From NCBI GenBank assembly GCA_025358745.1, contig JANYIH010000327.1, positions 1 through 38,825 on the forward strand: 38,825 bases of DNA, given 5' to 3'. Source of the stretch: Hyphomicrobiales bacterium. GTDB lineage: Bacteria > Pseudomonadota > Alphaproteobacteria > Rhizobiales > Beijerinckiaceae. The position numbers were made by a program, and so were the translations under genes. Of this stretch, positions 26,194-35,060 are shown one piece after another. How positions within the stretch are numbered: the stretch's first letter is position 1; the number at the start of each line of letters is the position of its first letter. The notes beneath the pieces are model-generated. The model did not search any database, was not told the origin of the DNA, and saw only the letters and a list, made by a program, of their open reading frames with translations.

Positions 26194-26302
26194 TATTGAC
26201 ACCGCGCCGCCGCCCCTTCAGACTGCGCCCCAATGACAACGAATGGACGGGAGCCTCTCCGCGAACGCTCCCGCTATGGGGACGGAAGGGTCGGGGACGC
26301 AC

Positions 26303-27526
26303 ATGCCGGAACCGGCGGACTTCACTCAAGCCTCGGACCTGCCGATAAGCGGGGCCGACCAGGCGGGCGTGCGCGTCTACAACGAGCGGCTCGCGCTTTC
26401 GCTGGTGCGCCGCTTCGGTCAGCTTTCCAAGATCGAAGTGGCCCGCATGACCGGCCTTTCCGTGCAATCCACCTCGACCATCATGAACCGCCTCAGCGAA
26501 GAGGGGCTATTGAAACGCGAGGCGCCGCTGCGCGGTCGGGTCGGCCAGCCCACGGTGCCGGTGTCGATCGATCCGGAAGGCGCCTTCGCTTTCGGGCTCA
26601 AGATCGGTCGGCGCTCAAGCGATCTGGTGCTGGTCGATTTCGCCGGGAAGATCCGAGACGGAGAAAGCCTCGACTATCCCTACCCGACCCCGGAGGAGTT
26701 GCTGGCCTTCGCGCAAAGCGCGCTGCCGCGGCTTACGGCGCGGCTTTCGCCACGGCAGAAGGCGCGGCTGGCCGGGCTCGGCGTCGCGCTGCCGTTCCAG
26801 CTCTGGAGCTGGTCGGACGAGATCGGCGCCCCGGCCGGCGCGCTCGACGGCTGGCGCTCGCTCGATCTGGCGGGCGAACTGGGCCGCCATTGCGGGCTGC
26901 CGATCACGATCTGCAACGACGCCACCTCGGCCTGCGCGGCGGAATATTATTTCGGCGACGCCTGGCAGGAGCGCGACTATCTCTATCTGTTCGTCGGCGA
27001 TTTTCTCGGCGGCGGGCTGGTGCTCAACTCTTCGCTTTATCTTGGGCGGACCGGCAATGCGGCGGCGGTCGGCTCGATGCCGGTTCCCGGCGAACGCGGG
27101 CTGGCGCAACTCATCCATCTCGCCTCGATCTATCAGCTCGAACGCCGCGTTGCGGACGCCGGGCTCGATCCCTCCTCGATCTGGCTGACGCCCGACGTCT
27201 GGGCGGATTTCGGCGAGCCGCTGAAACTGTGGCTCGACGAGGCCGCGCGCGCGCTCGCCTACGCGATCGTATCGGCGATCTCGGTGATCGACGTCGGCGC
27301 CATCGTGATCGATGGGGCGACGCCGCCCTCCGTGCGCCAGACCCTGTGTCTGCTGACGGCGGCGGAATTGGAAAAGCTCGACCGGCGCGGGCTGTCGGAC
27401 GTGCGCGTCTTTCCCGGCGTGATCGGCCCCAACGCGCGCGCGATCGGCGCGGCGGCGCTGCCTCTGATCAAGAATTTCGCCAGGGATCGCGACGTGTTGT
27501 TCAAGGAAGCCGCGTCCGAGGGTTGA
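26303..27526 (+). CDS. ROK-family transcriptional regulator of the frc operon (FrcR-like)
   Basis: 407 residues from the ATG at 26303 (MPEPADF), which has GGGG nine bases upstream; starts at 26243 or 26276 lack a ribosome binding site. Residues about 20-75 form a winged helix: NERLALSLVRRFGQLSKIEVARMTGLSVQS, then STIMNRLSEEGLLKRE. The rest is the ROK actin-like domain with ICNDATSACAAEYYFGDA and LFVGDFLGGGLVLN. The CxCGxxGC zinc cluster and kinase-type sugar site of classical ROK kinases are not evident, fitting a regulator. Divergent from frcB across the inverted repeat, so probably a repressor relieved by the sugar or its phosphate. zwf follows 61 bases downstream. Confidence 0.88.
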   Translation: MPEPADFTQASDLPISGADQAGVRVYNERLALSLVRRFGQLSKIEVARMTGLSVQSTSTIMNRLSEEGLLKREAPLRGRVGQPTVPVSIDPEGAFAFGLKIGRRSSDLVLVDFAGKIRDGESLDYPYPTPEELLAFAQSALPRLTARLSPRQKARLAGLGVALPFQLWSWSDEIGAPAGALDGWRSLDLAGELGRHCGLPITICNDATSACAAEYYFGDAWQERDYLYLFVGDFLGGGLVLNSSLYLGRTGNAAAVGSMPVPGERGLAQLIHLASIYQLERRVADAGLDPSSIWLTPDVWADFGEPLKLWLDEAARALAYAIVSAISVIDVGAIVIDGATPPSVRQTLCLLTAAELEKLDRRGLSDVRVFPGVIGPNARAIGAAALPLIKNFARDRDVLFKEAASEG

Positions 27527-27534
27527 TCCCGAGG

Positions 27535-27561
27535 CGCGGCGGCCGCATGCAGCCCGCCGCG
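27535..27561 (+). terminator. Hairpin between the ROK regulator and zwf
   Basis: CGCGGCGG at 27535-27542 pairs perfectly with CCGCCGCG at 27554-27561 around an 11-base loop, nine bases after the regulator stop. There is no T-run, and zwf has its own strong ribosome binding site downstream. It may separate regulator and zwf transcription or merely be an mRNA structure. Confidence 0.4.
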
Positions 27562-27587
27562 GATCGGCTCCGTCCAGAGAGGTGAAC

Positions 27588-29057
27588 ATGGCTTCCAAGA
27601 CCATCAAGGTCGAACCCTTCGATCTCGTCGTATTCGGCGGCACGGGCGATCTTGCCTATCGCAAGCTGTTTCCCGCGCTCTACCACCGTGAGAAAAGCGG
27701 CCAGTTCACCGACCCCACCCGCATCATCGGCGTCTCGCGCCGAGAAATGTCGCGCGAGGCGTTTCAGGCCAGCGTGCGCGAGACCTTGGCCAAATTCGGC
27801 GAGGCCGAGGACGGCGCGGCGCTGGAAAGCTTCATCGCTCGCATCGACTATCTCCCGCTCGACGCCACGGGCGAGAAGGGCTGGAAGGAATTCGCGGCGT
27901 GGCTCGGCGACGACGCGCGCATTCGCGCCTTTTATCTCGCCACCGGGCCGGACCTGTTCGCCCCGATCGCCAAACGGATCGGCGAGGAGAACCTCGCCAG
28001 CCCCTCCTCCCGCATCATTGTCGAGAAGCCGATCGGCCATGACGGCGTGAGCGCGGCGGCGATCAACGATGCGCTCGGCGCGGTGTTTCTTGAGAAGAAC
28101 ATTTTCCGTATCGACCATTATCTCGGCAAGGAGACGGTGCAGAACCTGATGGCGCTGCGCTTCGCCAACGCGTTGTTCGAGCCGGTGTGGAACAGCGCGC
28201 ATATCGACCACGTGCAGATCACCGTCGCCGAGACGCTGGGGGTCGGCGGCCGCGGCGCCTACTACGACGAATCGGGCGCGCTGCGCGACATGGTGCAGAA
28301 CCATATGTTGCAGCTTCTCTGTCTGGTGGCGATGGAGCCGCCCGCCTCGCTGGAAGCCGACGCGTTGCGCGACGAAAAGCTGAAAGTGTTGAAGTCGCTG
28401 TCGCCGATCAACGAGAGCAATGTCTCGCAACTGAGCGTGCGCGGCCAGTATCGCGCCGGATTCGCCGAGGGCGCGCATGCGGACAGCTATCAGCATGACG
28501 TAGCCAATCAAACGAGCGACACGGAGACGTTCGTCGCGCTGAAGCTCGGCGTCGCCAACTGGCGCTGGGCCGGCGTGCCGTTTTATCTGCGCACGGGCAA
28601 ACGGCTGCCGCAGCGGTTCTCCGAGATCGTGGTCGGCTTCCGCCGCGTGCCGCACGCGATCTTCGATCATGGCGCCGACGGCATTCCCGCCAATCGGCTG
28701 GTGATCCGCGTCCAGCCGGACGAGGGCATCAAGCTTTGGTTGATGATCAAGGAGCCGGGCCCCGGCGGCATGAGGTTGCAGCACGTGCCGCTCGACATGA
28801 GCTTCGCGGAAGCTTTCGGCGCCAAATCGCCGGAAGCCTATGAGCGGCTGCTGATGGACGCGGTGCGCGGCAACGCCTCGCTGTTCATGCGCCGCGACGA
28901 GGTCGAGGCGGCCTGGGCCTTCGTCGATCCGATCCGCGCCGCCTGGGCGCAAAGCGGCGAGACGCCACGCCCCTACGCCGCCGGAACCTGGGGTCCGGCC
29001 GCTTCGATCGCGCTGATCGAGCGCGACGGCCGCACCTGGAACGAGGAATTCGAATGA
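27588..29057 (+). CDS. zwf: Glucose-6-phosphate 1-dehydrogenase
   Basis: A 489-residue cytoplasmic enzyme oxidising glucose-6-phosphate to 6-phosphogluconolactone with NADP+ (or NAD+). The nucleotide-binding loop FGGTGDLAYRKL is at residues 16-27, EKPIG at 146-150, and the substrate/catalytic motif RIDHYLGKE at 174-182 with the catalytic region His downstream. Length is normal. The ATG at 27588 is chosen because AGAGAGG sits seven bases upstream; a GTG two codons earlier would overlap that site. Its stop overlaps pgl as ATGA. It opens the oxidative pentose phosphate and Entner-Doudoroff routes, fitting its position beside a sugar transporter. Confidence 0.96.
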   Translation: MASKTIKVEPFDLVVFGGTGDLAYRKLFPALYHREKSGQFTDPTRIIGVSRREMSREAFQASVRETLAKFGEAEDGAALESFIARIDYLPLDATGEKGWKEFAAWLGDDARIRAFYLATGPDLFAPIAKRIGEENLASPSSRIIVEKPIGHDGVSAAAINDALGAVFLEKNIFRIDHYLGKETVQNLMALRFANALFEPVWNSAHIDHVQITVAETLGVGGRGAYYDESGALRDMVQNHMLQLLCLVAMEPPASLEADALRDEKLKVLKSLSPINESNVSQLSVRGQYRAGFAEGAHADSYQHDVANQTSDTETFVALKLGVANWRWAGVPFYLRTGKRLPQRFSEIVVGFRRVPHAIFDHGADGIPANRLVIRVQPDEGIKLWLMIKEPGPGGMRLQHVPLDMSFAEAFGAKSPEAYERLLMDAVRGNASLFMRRDEVEAAWAFVDPIRAAWAQSGETPRPYAAGTWGPAASIALIERDGRTWNEEFE

Positions 29058-29749
29058 CTGAGCTTCGCCAATTCGCGGACGGACAAGCGCTGGCGGAGGC
29101 CTTCGCCGACTGGACGGCCGCGCTGTTGGCCGAGGCGATCGCCGCGCGTGGGCTGGCGCTGCTGGTGGTCTCCGGCGGCTCTACCCCCAAGCGTTATTTC
29201 GCCGCGCTGTCGGCGCGCGATCTCGATTGGAGCCGCGTCGCGGTGACGCTCGCTGACGAGCGGCGGGTGGCCGACGACAATCCGCGCTCGAATGCGCGCC
29301 TGGTTCGCGAGACATTGTTGCAGGGCAAGGCGGCGCGAGCGCAATTCTGCCCGCTCGCCAATTCGCGGCTCGCGCCCGAGCAGGAGCTTGCGTCGGCGGC
29401 GGCGCGCGTGGCGCGCTTGCCCTCGCCCGCCGACCTCGCAGTGCTCGGCATGGGCGACGACGGCCACACCGCCTCGTGGTTTCCCCATGCGGCGGGCTTG
29501 AACGAGGCCGTCGACCCGGCCGCGCCCGCCCTGGTGGCCGCGATTGACCCGCCCGACGGGCTGGAGCCGCGCCTGACGTTGACCGGCCGCGCCCTGCTGC
29601 GCGCCCGCGCCATCGCGTTGCAGATCGAAGGGCCGGCGAAGGCGGCCACGTTCGCGCGCGCGCACGGCGAGGGTCCCGTCGAGGACATGCCGATCCGCGC
29701 CGTGCTGCGCGGCGCGGCGGACCGGCTGACGGTGTTTCAATCCGCGTGA
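29054..29749 (+). CDS. pgl: 6-phosphogluconolactonase
   Basis: A 231-residue enzyme of the DevB/NagB fold that hydrolyses 6-phosphogluconolactone to 6-phosphogluconate, the step after Zwf. Motifs are LLVVSGGSTPKRYFAALS (residues about 34-51), VTLADERRV, and LGMGDDGHTASWFP with the conserved acid/His cluster. The ATG at 29054 overlaps the zwf stop by four bases (ATGA), which implies coupled translation and equal output of the two enzymes. No edd or eda follows; the next gene is a TrpD2-CobA fusion. Confidence 0.94.
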   Translation: MTELRQFADGQALAEAFADWTAALLAEAIAARGLALLVVSGGSTPKRYFAALSARDLDWSRVAVTLADERRVADDNPRSNARLVRETLLQGKAARAQFCPLANSRLAPEQELASAAARVARLPSPADLAVLGMGDDGHTASWFPHAAGLNEAVDPAAPALVAAIDPPDGLEPRLTLTGRALLRARAIALQIEGPAKAATFARAHGEGPVEDMPIRAVLRGAADRLTVFQSA

Positions 29750-29771
29750 TAGGAGCGGTTCGGAGACCGCC

Positions 29772-31529
29772 ATGACGCCCCACCCCTTCGCGCAATTCAT
29801 CCGCCTGCTGGGCCGCGGCAAGACGCTGTCGCGCGGCCTGACGGCCGAGGAGGCGGAACAGGCGATGGCGATGATCCTCGACGGCGCGGCGCTGCCCGAA
29901 CAGATCGGCGCCTTCCTGATGCTGCTGCGGATGAAAGAGGAGAGCGCCGAGGAAATTGCCGGCTTCGTGCGCGCGGCGCGGGCGCGTCTGCCGCCGCCGA
30001 ACGAGCCGCGCCCCGCCCTCGACTGGCCCTGTTACGCCGGCAAGGCGCGGCGCGCGCCCTGGCACCTGCTGGCCGCGCTGCGGCTGGCGGGAGCGGGTTA
30101 TCGCATCGCGCTGCATGGGCTCGACGGGACGACGCCGGGCCGGCTCTACGCGGGCGAGACCCTGGCCCGCCTCGGCCTGCCGCCGGCGCGAGACTGGCGT
30201 CAAGCGCAGGCGCAACTTGCGGCGCGGGGCTTGGCCTATCTCTCGCTCGACCGCATCGAGCCCAGGCTAGCGCGCCTGCTGGCGCTTAAGCCGGTGCTGG
30301 GCCTGCGCTCGGCGGTCAACACGCTGGCGCGCAGCCTCAACCCGTTCGGGGCGACCGCCTCGCTGCAGGGGGCGTTCCATCCCGGCTACGCACCCTTGCA
30401 TCGCGATGCGGCGCTGGCGTTGGGCGATGCCCGCGTTTGGAGCTTTCGCGGCGACGGCGGCGAGAACGAGCGCAGACCGGAAAAGCCGGTCGAGATCGCC
30501 GCCGCCGAGAACGGCGTCTCGCGCGATTTCGTTTTGCCGCCGCTGCTGGACGCGGCCCCTGAGAAAGAAGGCCCGCCGCAGATCGAGGCGCTGGTCGAAC
30601 TCTGGCGCGGGCGCGAGGATGCGCGGGCGGAAGGCTCGATTGTCGGCACGATGGCGCTGGCGCTGGGCGCGATGGGCGCCCCGCCGCAGGATGCTTTGAC
30701 GGAAGCCCGCGCGCTGTGGGCCGCGCGCGACCGCGCACATTTCCTGCCCGGCGTCGCGGCGCAAATGCACGCCGCGCCGCCGCTGATGGGCGAGGTCTAT
30801 CTCGTCGGCGCCGGCCCCGGCGAGGTCGATCTGCTGACCTTGCGCGCCAAGGCGCTGATCGAGCGCGCGCAAGTCGTGCTGTACGACCGCCTGGTTGATC
30901 GCTCGATTCTGGCTTTGCTGCCCCCTGACGCCGAGCGGGTCTATGTCGGCAAGCAGGCCGACCATCACGCCGTGCCGCAGGAGGAGATCGGCCGCCTGCT
31001 GATCGCCCACGCCCGGCGCGGCAAAAAGGTGTTGCGGCTGAAGGGCGGCGATCCGTTCCTGTTCGGGCGGGGCGGCGAGGAGATCGAGGCGCTGGCGGAA
31101 GAGCGCGTGCCGTTCGAGGTCAGCCCTGGCGTCACCGCCGCAATCGGTTGCTCGGCTTACGCCGGCATTCCGCTCACGCACCGCGACCACGCGCAGACTT
31201 GCGTATTCGTCACCGCGCAGGGACGCAGCGGGCGGCTCGATCACGACTGGCGCGCATTGATCAAGCCGGGCCAGACCGTGGCGATCTATATGGGCCTCAA
31301 CCAGATCGAGGCGCTGATGGCCGACGCCATCGCCAAGGGCGTCGATCCGGCGACCCCGGCGGCGGTCGTCGAGAATGGCGCGCGCGCGGGGCAGCGCGTG
31401 GTCGTGGGCGTTCTGTCGACGCTGGCGGGGCTTGCGCGCGGGGCGGGATTGCGCGGGCCGACGATCATCATCGTGGGGTCGGTGGTGACGTTGCGCGAAA
31501 AGCTGGCGTGGTACGCGCCCGCTTCGTAA
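29772..31529 (+). CDS. Fusion of TrpD2-like (YbiB-type) phosphoribosyltransferase-fold domain and CobA uroporphyrinogen-III C-methyltransferase
   Basis: One uninterrupted 585-residue frame. Residues 1-330 match the TrpD2/YbiB branch of the anthranilate phosphoribosyltransferase fold: LRMKEESAEEIAGFVRA, LGLRSAVNTLARSLNPFGA, GAFHPGYAPLHRDAA and FRGDGGENERRPEKP. Residues 340-585 are a complete CobA methyltransferase: VGAGPGEVDLLTLRA, YDRLVDRSIL, LKGGDPFLFGRGGEE, AIGCSAYAGIPLTHRD and VIYMGL-like AIYMGLNQ. CobA methylates uroporphyrinogen III to precorrin-2, feeding siroheme or cobalamin. YbiB binds nucleic acid in E. coli. The two are often neighbouring genes near nitrite/nitrate assimilation; fused here. 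No CysG dehydrogenase/ferrochelatase part. GGAG precedes the ATG, 22 bases after pgl. An internal ATG at 30786 could yield CobA alone. Confidence 0.85.
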   Translation: MTPHPFAQFIRLLGRGKTLSRGLTAEEAEQAMAMILDGAALPEQIGAFLMLLRMKEESAEEIAGFVRAARARLPPPNEPRPALDWPCYAGKARRAPWHLLAALRLAGAGYRIALHGLDGTTPGRLYAGETLARLGLPPARDWRQAQAQLAARGLAYLSLDRIEPRLARLLALKPVLGLRSAVNTLARSLNPFGATASLQGAFHPGYAPLHRDAALALGDARVWSFRGDGGENERRPEKPVEIAAAENGVSRDFVLPPLLDAAPEKEGPPQIEALVELWRGREDARAEGSIVGTMALALGAMGAPPQDALTEARALWAARDRAHFLPGVAAQMHAAPPLMGEVYLVGAGPGEVDLLTLRAKALIERAQVVLYDRLVDRSILALLPPDAERVYVGKQADHHAVPQEEIGRLLIAHARRGKKVLRLKGGDPFLFGRGGEEIEALAEERVPFEVSPGVTAAIGCSAYAGIPLTHRDHAQTCVFVTAQGRSGRLDHDWRALIKPGQTVAIYMGLNQIEALMADAIAKGVDPATPAAVVENGARAGQRVVVGVLSTLAGLARGAGLRGPTIIIVGSVVTLREKLAWYAPAS

Positions 31530-31608
31530 CGGCGGCGAATAGGGTTTACTTAGGGTTAGCTCACGACGCTTATCATCGCGGCGCCCCGGCGTTCTTGGGA
31601 GGTCCCGC

Positions 31609-32364
31609 GTGTTTGGCGTATTGAAAAGTCTTTTCCGGGCGAACCCGCCCTCGCCGCCGCCGCCGCCGCCCACCCCCTCATGGGAGCCCGTGGACAAGAT
31701 GGACGCCGCGCTCGATGCCGCGATCCTGCTTTTCTCGCGCGCCCTGGAGCAGGCTGGCAAGAGCGGCGGCAAGCTGGCCCTGCCCGGCGCGCCGCCCGCT
31801 GATGTCAGTTCCGCGCTAGCCGATTGCGTCGTCTATGGCGCAGAGGGCGCCCGCAAGTTCGTCACTCTCGGCCTGACCCACGATTTCCGCGCCTATCGCT
31901 ATTCGCCGCAGTTTCAGTTGTTCATGATCCTCAACGCGGCAAATCTGCTGGAAAGCGCGGAGCCTCGCCCTGCTACAGAACGGGTGTTGGGCCAAATTCC
32001 GCGCGCGTTGCTGCACGCGCACATGATGAAAGCCTGGATCAGGTTCATCGTCTGCACCGGCGAGGCCTTGCGGGCGAAGGAGGACCGGCAGGACAAGCTG
32101 GCCGAAATCATGCGCGGCGTGAAGGCGGCGCTGGCCGCCGTCCAGCAAGCCGGACCCGGCTGGATGTCGCGCCAAGTCGACCCCAGCGAGGCGGGCTTAA
32201 GTTGGGGCCAGGGCTATCCCGCAGCGCTGAGCCAGAACCTCGGGGCCGACACGCCGCGCCTCAGCGGCCTGCCGATGAGCCGCCCGGCCGCCGACATGAT
32301 CGTCCAGTCCCTCTCCGCGACGCAGGCGGATACGTTGAAGGAACCGCGCCGGGCGGTGGGCTAG
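31609..32364 (+). CDS. Hypothetical protein with proline tract, unrecognised family
   Basis: I do not recognise this 251-residue protein. It uses a GTG start at 31609 with GGGAGG eight bases upstream. Residues 1-12 could form a short amphipathic helix (FGVLKSLFR), followed by a run of six prolines at about 17-22. The body (28-200) looks like a soluble alpha-helical domain, with no signal peptide or membrane helix. The last 50 residues are Ser/Pro/Ala-rich and probably disordered. Codon use is like its neighbours, so it is probably a real gene. It converges on the alcohol dehydrogenase gene, eight bases away. Confidence 0.7.
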   Translation: MFGVLKSLFRANPPSPPPPPPTPSWEPVDKMDAALDAAILLFSRALEQAGKSGGKLALPGAPPADVSSALADCVVYGAEGARKFVTLGLTHDFRAYRYSPQFQLFMILNAANLLESAEPRPATERVLGQIPRALLHAHMMKAWIRFIVCTGEALRAKEDRQDKLAEIMRGVKAALAAVQQAGPGWMSRQVDPSEAGLSWGQGYPAALSQNLGADTPRLSGLPMSRPAADMIVQSLSATQADTLKEPRRAVG

Positions 32365-32372
32365 GCGCCCGC

Positions 32373-33530
32373 TCACCACGCCCTTTGATAGATGGCGAGC
32401 GCATCGGCCTCGGCCACGACGCGCGGATTGTTGGGCAACAGCCGCGTCTGGTTCATCGCGTCGCGCGCAAGGCGCGGCAGAACCGCCTCCGGCACCTCGA
32501 CATCGCGCAGGCGCTGCGGCAGGCCGCATTTGCGCGAGAGTTCTTGCAACGCATCGCAAAACGCCTCGGCGCGGGCTTGACCCTCAAGCGCGGCCAGTTC
32601 GGGGAAAGCGAACGGCGCCATCTCGGCATAGGCTTGCGGCGCCGTCTTGGCGTTGAAGCGCAGAACATGCGGCAGCACGAGCGCGTTCGACAGGCCGTGC
32701 GGGATGTGGAAATGGCCGCCGAGGGGGTAGGCCAGCGCGTGAACCGCCGCGACCGGCGAATTGGCGAACGCCTGTCCCGCCAGCATCGAGCCCAGCAGCA
32801 TCGCCGAGCGGGCCTCGATGTCGCCGCCCCTGTGGACCGCCGTTTCGATGGCGCGCCCGAGTAGGGTCAGCGCCTGCGTGGCGAGGTTGCGCGAGATCGG
32901 ATTGTTGTTGGCGCTCATCGAGGCGTAGGCCTCGATGGCGTGCACCATGGCGTCGATCCCGGTCGCCGCCGTCACATGCGGCGGCAGGCCGAGTGTCAAC
33001 TCAGGATCGAGCAGCGCGACGTCGGGCAGGATGACGGGCGAGACGACGCCCATCTTCTCGTTTTCGCCCGTAGTCACAATCGAGATCGGCGTCACCTCCG
33101 ATCCCGTGCCCGCCGTCGTCGGCGCCAGGATCAGCGGCAGGCGCGGCCCCTTGGCGGCGCCGACGCCGAACACATCGGCGAGCGTCTCGCGTCCAGGCGC
33201 GAGCAGCGCGACCAGCTTGGCCGTGTCCAGCGACGAACCGCCGCCAAGCCCGACAATTCCCGTAGCGCCCATCGCTGTCGCGGCCTCGACCGCCTTCAGG
33301 ATCATCGCCGACGGCGGGTCGGCGACGACATCGGGGAAGACGGTGGACTCGACCTGCGCCTCACGCAAAAGCCCCAGCGCCCGCTCGACGATGCCGGTCG
33401 CCATCATGCCGGGATCGGTGACGAGAAGCACGCGCCCGCCAAGCCGCGCGCGGGCGAGCGGGCCAAGCTTGACGAGGCAGCCCGCGCCGAATTCGATGCT
33501 GGCGCTGGTGTTGAACGTGAAGGACTTCAT
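32373..33530 (-). CDS. Iron-containing (group III) alcohol dehydrogenase
   Basis: A 385-residue NAD(P)-dependent dehydrogenase. The nucleotide-binding loop GLGGGSSLDTAK is at about 94-105 and TTAGTGSEVTP at about 137-147. The metal ligands are all present: Asp193 and His197 in GIDAMVHAIEAY, His264 in AVHALAYPLGG, and His278 in HFHIPHGLSNA. Length is typical. It follows the aldehyde dehydrogenase by 12 bases on the same strand, so the pair could oxidise an alcohol to an acid in two steps. Substrate unknown; maleylacetate reductases and 4-hydroxybutyrate dehydrogenases belong to the same superfamily. Confidence 0.9.
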   Translation of the reverse strand: MKSFTFNTSASIEFGAGCLVKLGPLARARLGGRVLLVTDPGMMATGIVERALGLLREAQVESTVFPDVVADPPSAMILKAVEAATAMGATGIVGLGGGSSLDTAKLVALLAPGRETLADVFGVGAAKGPRLPLILAPTTAGTGSEVTPISIVTTGENEKMGVVSPVILPDVALLDPELTLGLPPHVTAATGIDAMVHAIEAYASMSANNNPISRNLATQALTLLGRAIETAVHRGGDIEARSAMLLGSMLAGQAFANSPVAAVHALAYPLGGHFHIPHGLSNALVLPHVLRFNAKTAPQAYAEMAPFAFPELAALEGQARAEAFCDALQELSRKCGLPQRLRDVEVPEAVLPRLARDAMNQTRLLPNNPRVVAEADALAIYQRAW

Positions 33531-33542
33531 CTTGGCCTCGTC

Positions 33543-35048
33543 CTAATTGACGTCGAACTTGACGCCCTGCGCCAAAGGCAGCGTGCGGCCGTAGTTCACC
33601 GCGCTGGTTTGGCGCCGCATATAGGCTTTCCAGGCGTCCGAGCCGCTTTCGCGCCCGCCGCCCGTCTCCTTCTCGCCGCCGAACGCGCCGCCGATCTCCG
33701 CGCCGGAGGGGCCCATATTGACATTGGCGATGCCGCAATCCGAACCACGCGCGCTCAAGAACCGCTCGACCTCGCGCAAATCGGTGGCGAAGATCGACGA
33801 AGACAGCCCCTGCGGTACGCCGTTCTGCAACGCGATCGCCTCGTCGAGGTCTCTGTATTTGAGCACGTAGAGGATCGGCGCAAAGGTCTCCTCGACGACG
33901 GGGCCGATTTGCGCCGGCGCCTCGACCAGCGCTGGCCGCACGTAGAACGAGGCCGGGCCGTTGACGTCAATGCGCTCTCCGCCGTGAACAACCGCCCCAC
34001 CGCCACGCGCGGCGGCCAGCGCGCGCTGCATCGCCTCGAACGCGGCGCCGTCTATCAGCGGTCCAACCAACGCGTCGCTGCGGGCGGGATCGCCGACGGC
34101 GATGCGGGCGTAGACGGCTTTCAGCTTCGGGATCAGCGCGTCATAGACGCTGTCATGGACGATGAGGCGGCGTAGCGATGTGCAGCGCTGGCCCGCCGTC
34201 CCCATCGCGGCGAAGGCGACTGCGCGCAAAGTCAGATCGAGATCGGCCGACGGGGTGACGATCGAGGCGTTGTTGCCGCCGAGTTCCAGGATGGCGCGCC
34301 CAAATCGGCCCGCCAGCCGCTCGCCCACCGCCCGGCCCATCCGCGTTGACCCGGTCGCGGAGACCAACGGCACGCGGTAATCGTCCACCAACGCCTCGCC
34401 GGCCTCGCGCCCGCCGATCAGCAGCATGGACAGCCCCTCCGGCGCGTCGCCAAACGCCGCCGCCGCGCGCTCGAAAATGGCTTGCGTCGCCAGCGCGGTG
34501 AGCGGGGCCTTCTCCGACGGCTTCCAGATCACGCTGTCGCCGCACACCAGCGCCAGCGCCGCGTTCCATGACCAGACCGCGACGGGAAAGTTGAACGCGG
34601 AGATCACGCCGACCGGGCCGAGAGGACGCCATTGCTCGGTCAGCCGGTGGTCGGGCCGCTCCGAGGCGATCGTGAGCCCGTAAAGCTGGCGCGACAGACC
34701 GACCGCGAAATCGCAGATGTCGATCATTTCCTGCACTTCGCCCAGGCCCTCGGATTCGATCTTGCCGACCTCCAACGTCACGAGCCGGCCGAGCGCCTGC
34801 TTGTGCGCGCGCAACTCCATTCCCAGCAGCCGCACGAGTTCGCCACGTCGCGGAGCGGGGACTTCACGCCAGACGTGAAAGGCGGACTTCGCGCGGGCGA
34901 TTGTCGCGGCGGGATCGGCGGTTGCGTGAACCGCGCCGATCTGCGAACCGTCGATGGGTGAGCGGACGGAGAGCGCGCCGTGCTCGAATTTGTCGCGCGC
35001 CACGCCGAGGGTGGCGAGCAAATCGGCGGTTTCGGCGACGAGGGACAT
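33543..35048 (-). CDS. NAD+-dependent aldehyde dehydrogenase, ALDH7/AmaB type
   Basis: A 501-residue enzyme starting at the ATG at 35048 (MSLVAETADLL), with GGAG seven bases upstream; the in-frame ATG at 35102 adds an unlike leader. The oxyanion Asn lies in SAFNFPVAVWSWNAA, the general base Glu255 in LELGG, and the nucleophile Cys289 in GTAGQRCTS. The C-terminal EIGGAFGGEKETGGGRESGS with YMRR is diagnostic of ALDH7 (antiquitin, alpha-aminoadipic semialdehyde dehydrogenase; AmaB in lysine/pipecolate breakdown). No other lysine catabolic gene is here, so the true substrate is open. First gene of a two-gene operon with the iron alcohol dehydrogenase. Confidence 0.9.
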   Translation of the reverse strand: MSLVAETADLLATLGVARDKFEHGALSVRSPIDGSQIGAVHATADPAATIARAKSAFHVWREVPAPRRGELVRLLGMELRAHKQALGRLVTLEVGKIESEGLGEVQEMIDICDFAVGLSRQLYGLTIASERPDHRLTEQWRPLGPVGVISAFNFPVAVWSWNAALALVCGDSVIWKPSEKAPLTALATQAIFERAAAAFGDAPEGLSMLLIGGREAGEALVDDYRVPLVSATGSTRMGRAVGERLAGRFGRAILELGGNNASIVTPSADLDLTLRAVAFAAMGTAGQRCTSLRRLIVHDSVYDALIPKLKAVYARIAVGDPARSDALVGPLIDGAAFEAMQRALAAARGGGAVVHGGERIDVNGPASFYVRPALVEAPAQIGPVVEETFAPILYVLKYRDLDEAIALQNGVPQGLSSSIFATDLREVERFLSARGSDCGIANVNMGPSGAEIGGAFGGEKETGGGRESGSDAWKAYMRRQTSAVNYGRTLPLAQGVKFDVN

Positions 35049-35060
35049 AAAGGCTCCGCT

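Noticed and set aside
26243-26302. Upstream starts (26243, 26276) for the ROK regulator
   Set aside because: No ribosome binding site precedes them, and they would lie very close to the likely transcription start; the ATG at 26303 fits better, though they cannot be excluded.
27501-28952. 483-codon minus-strand frame opposite zwf
   Set aside because: Zwf has all catalytic motifs in the plus frame; the minus frame is compositionally a shadow.
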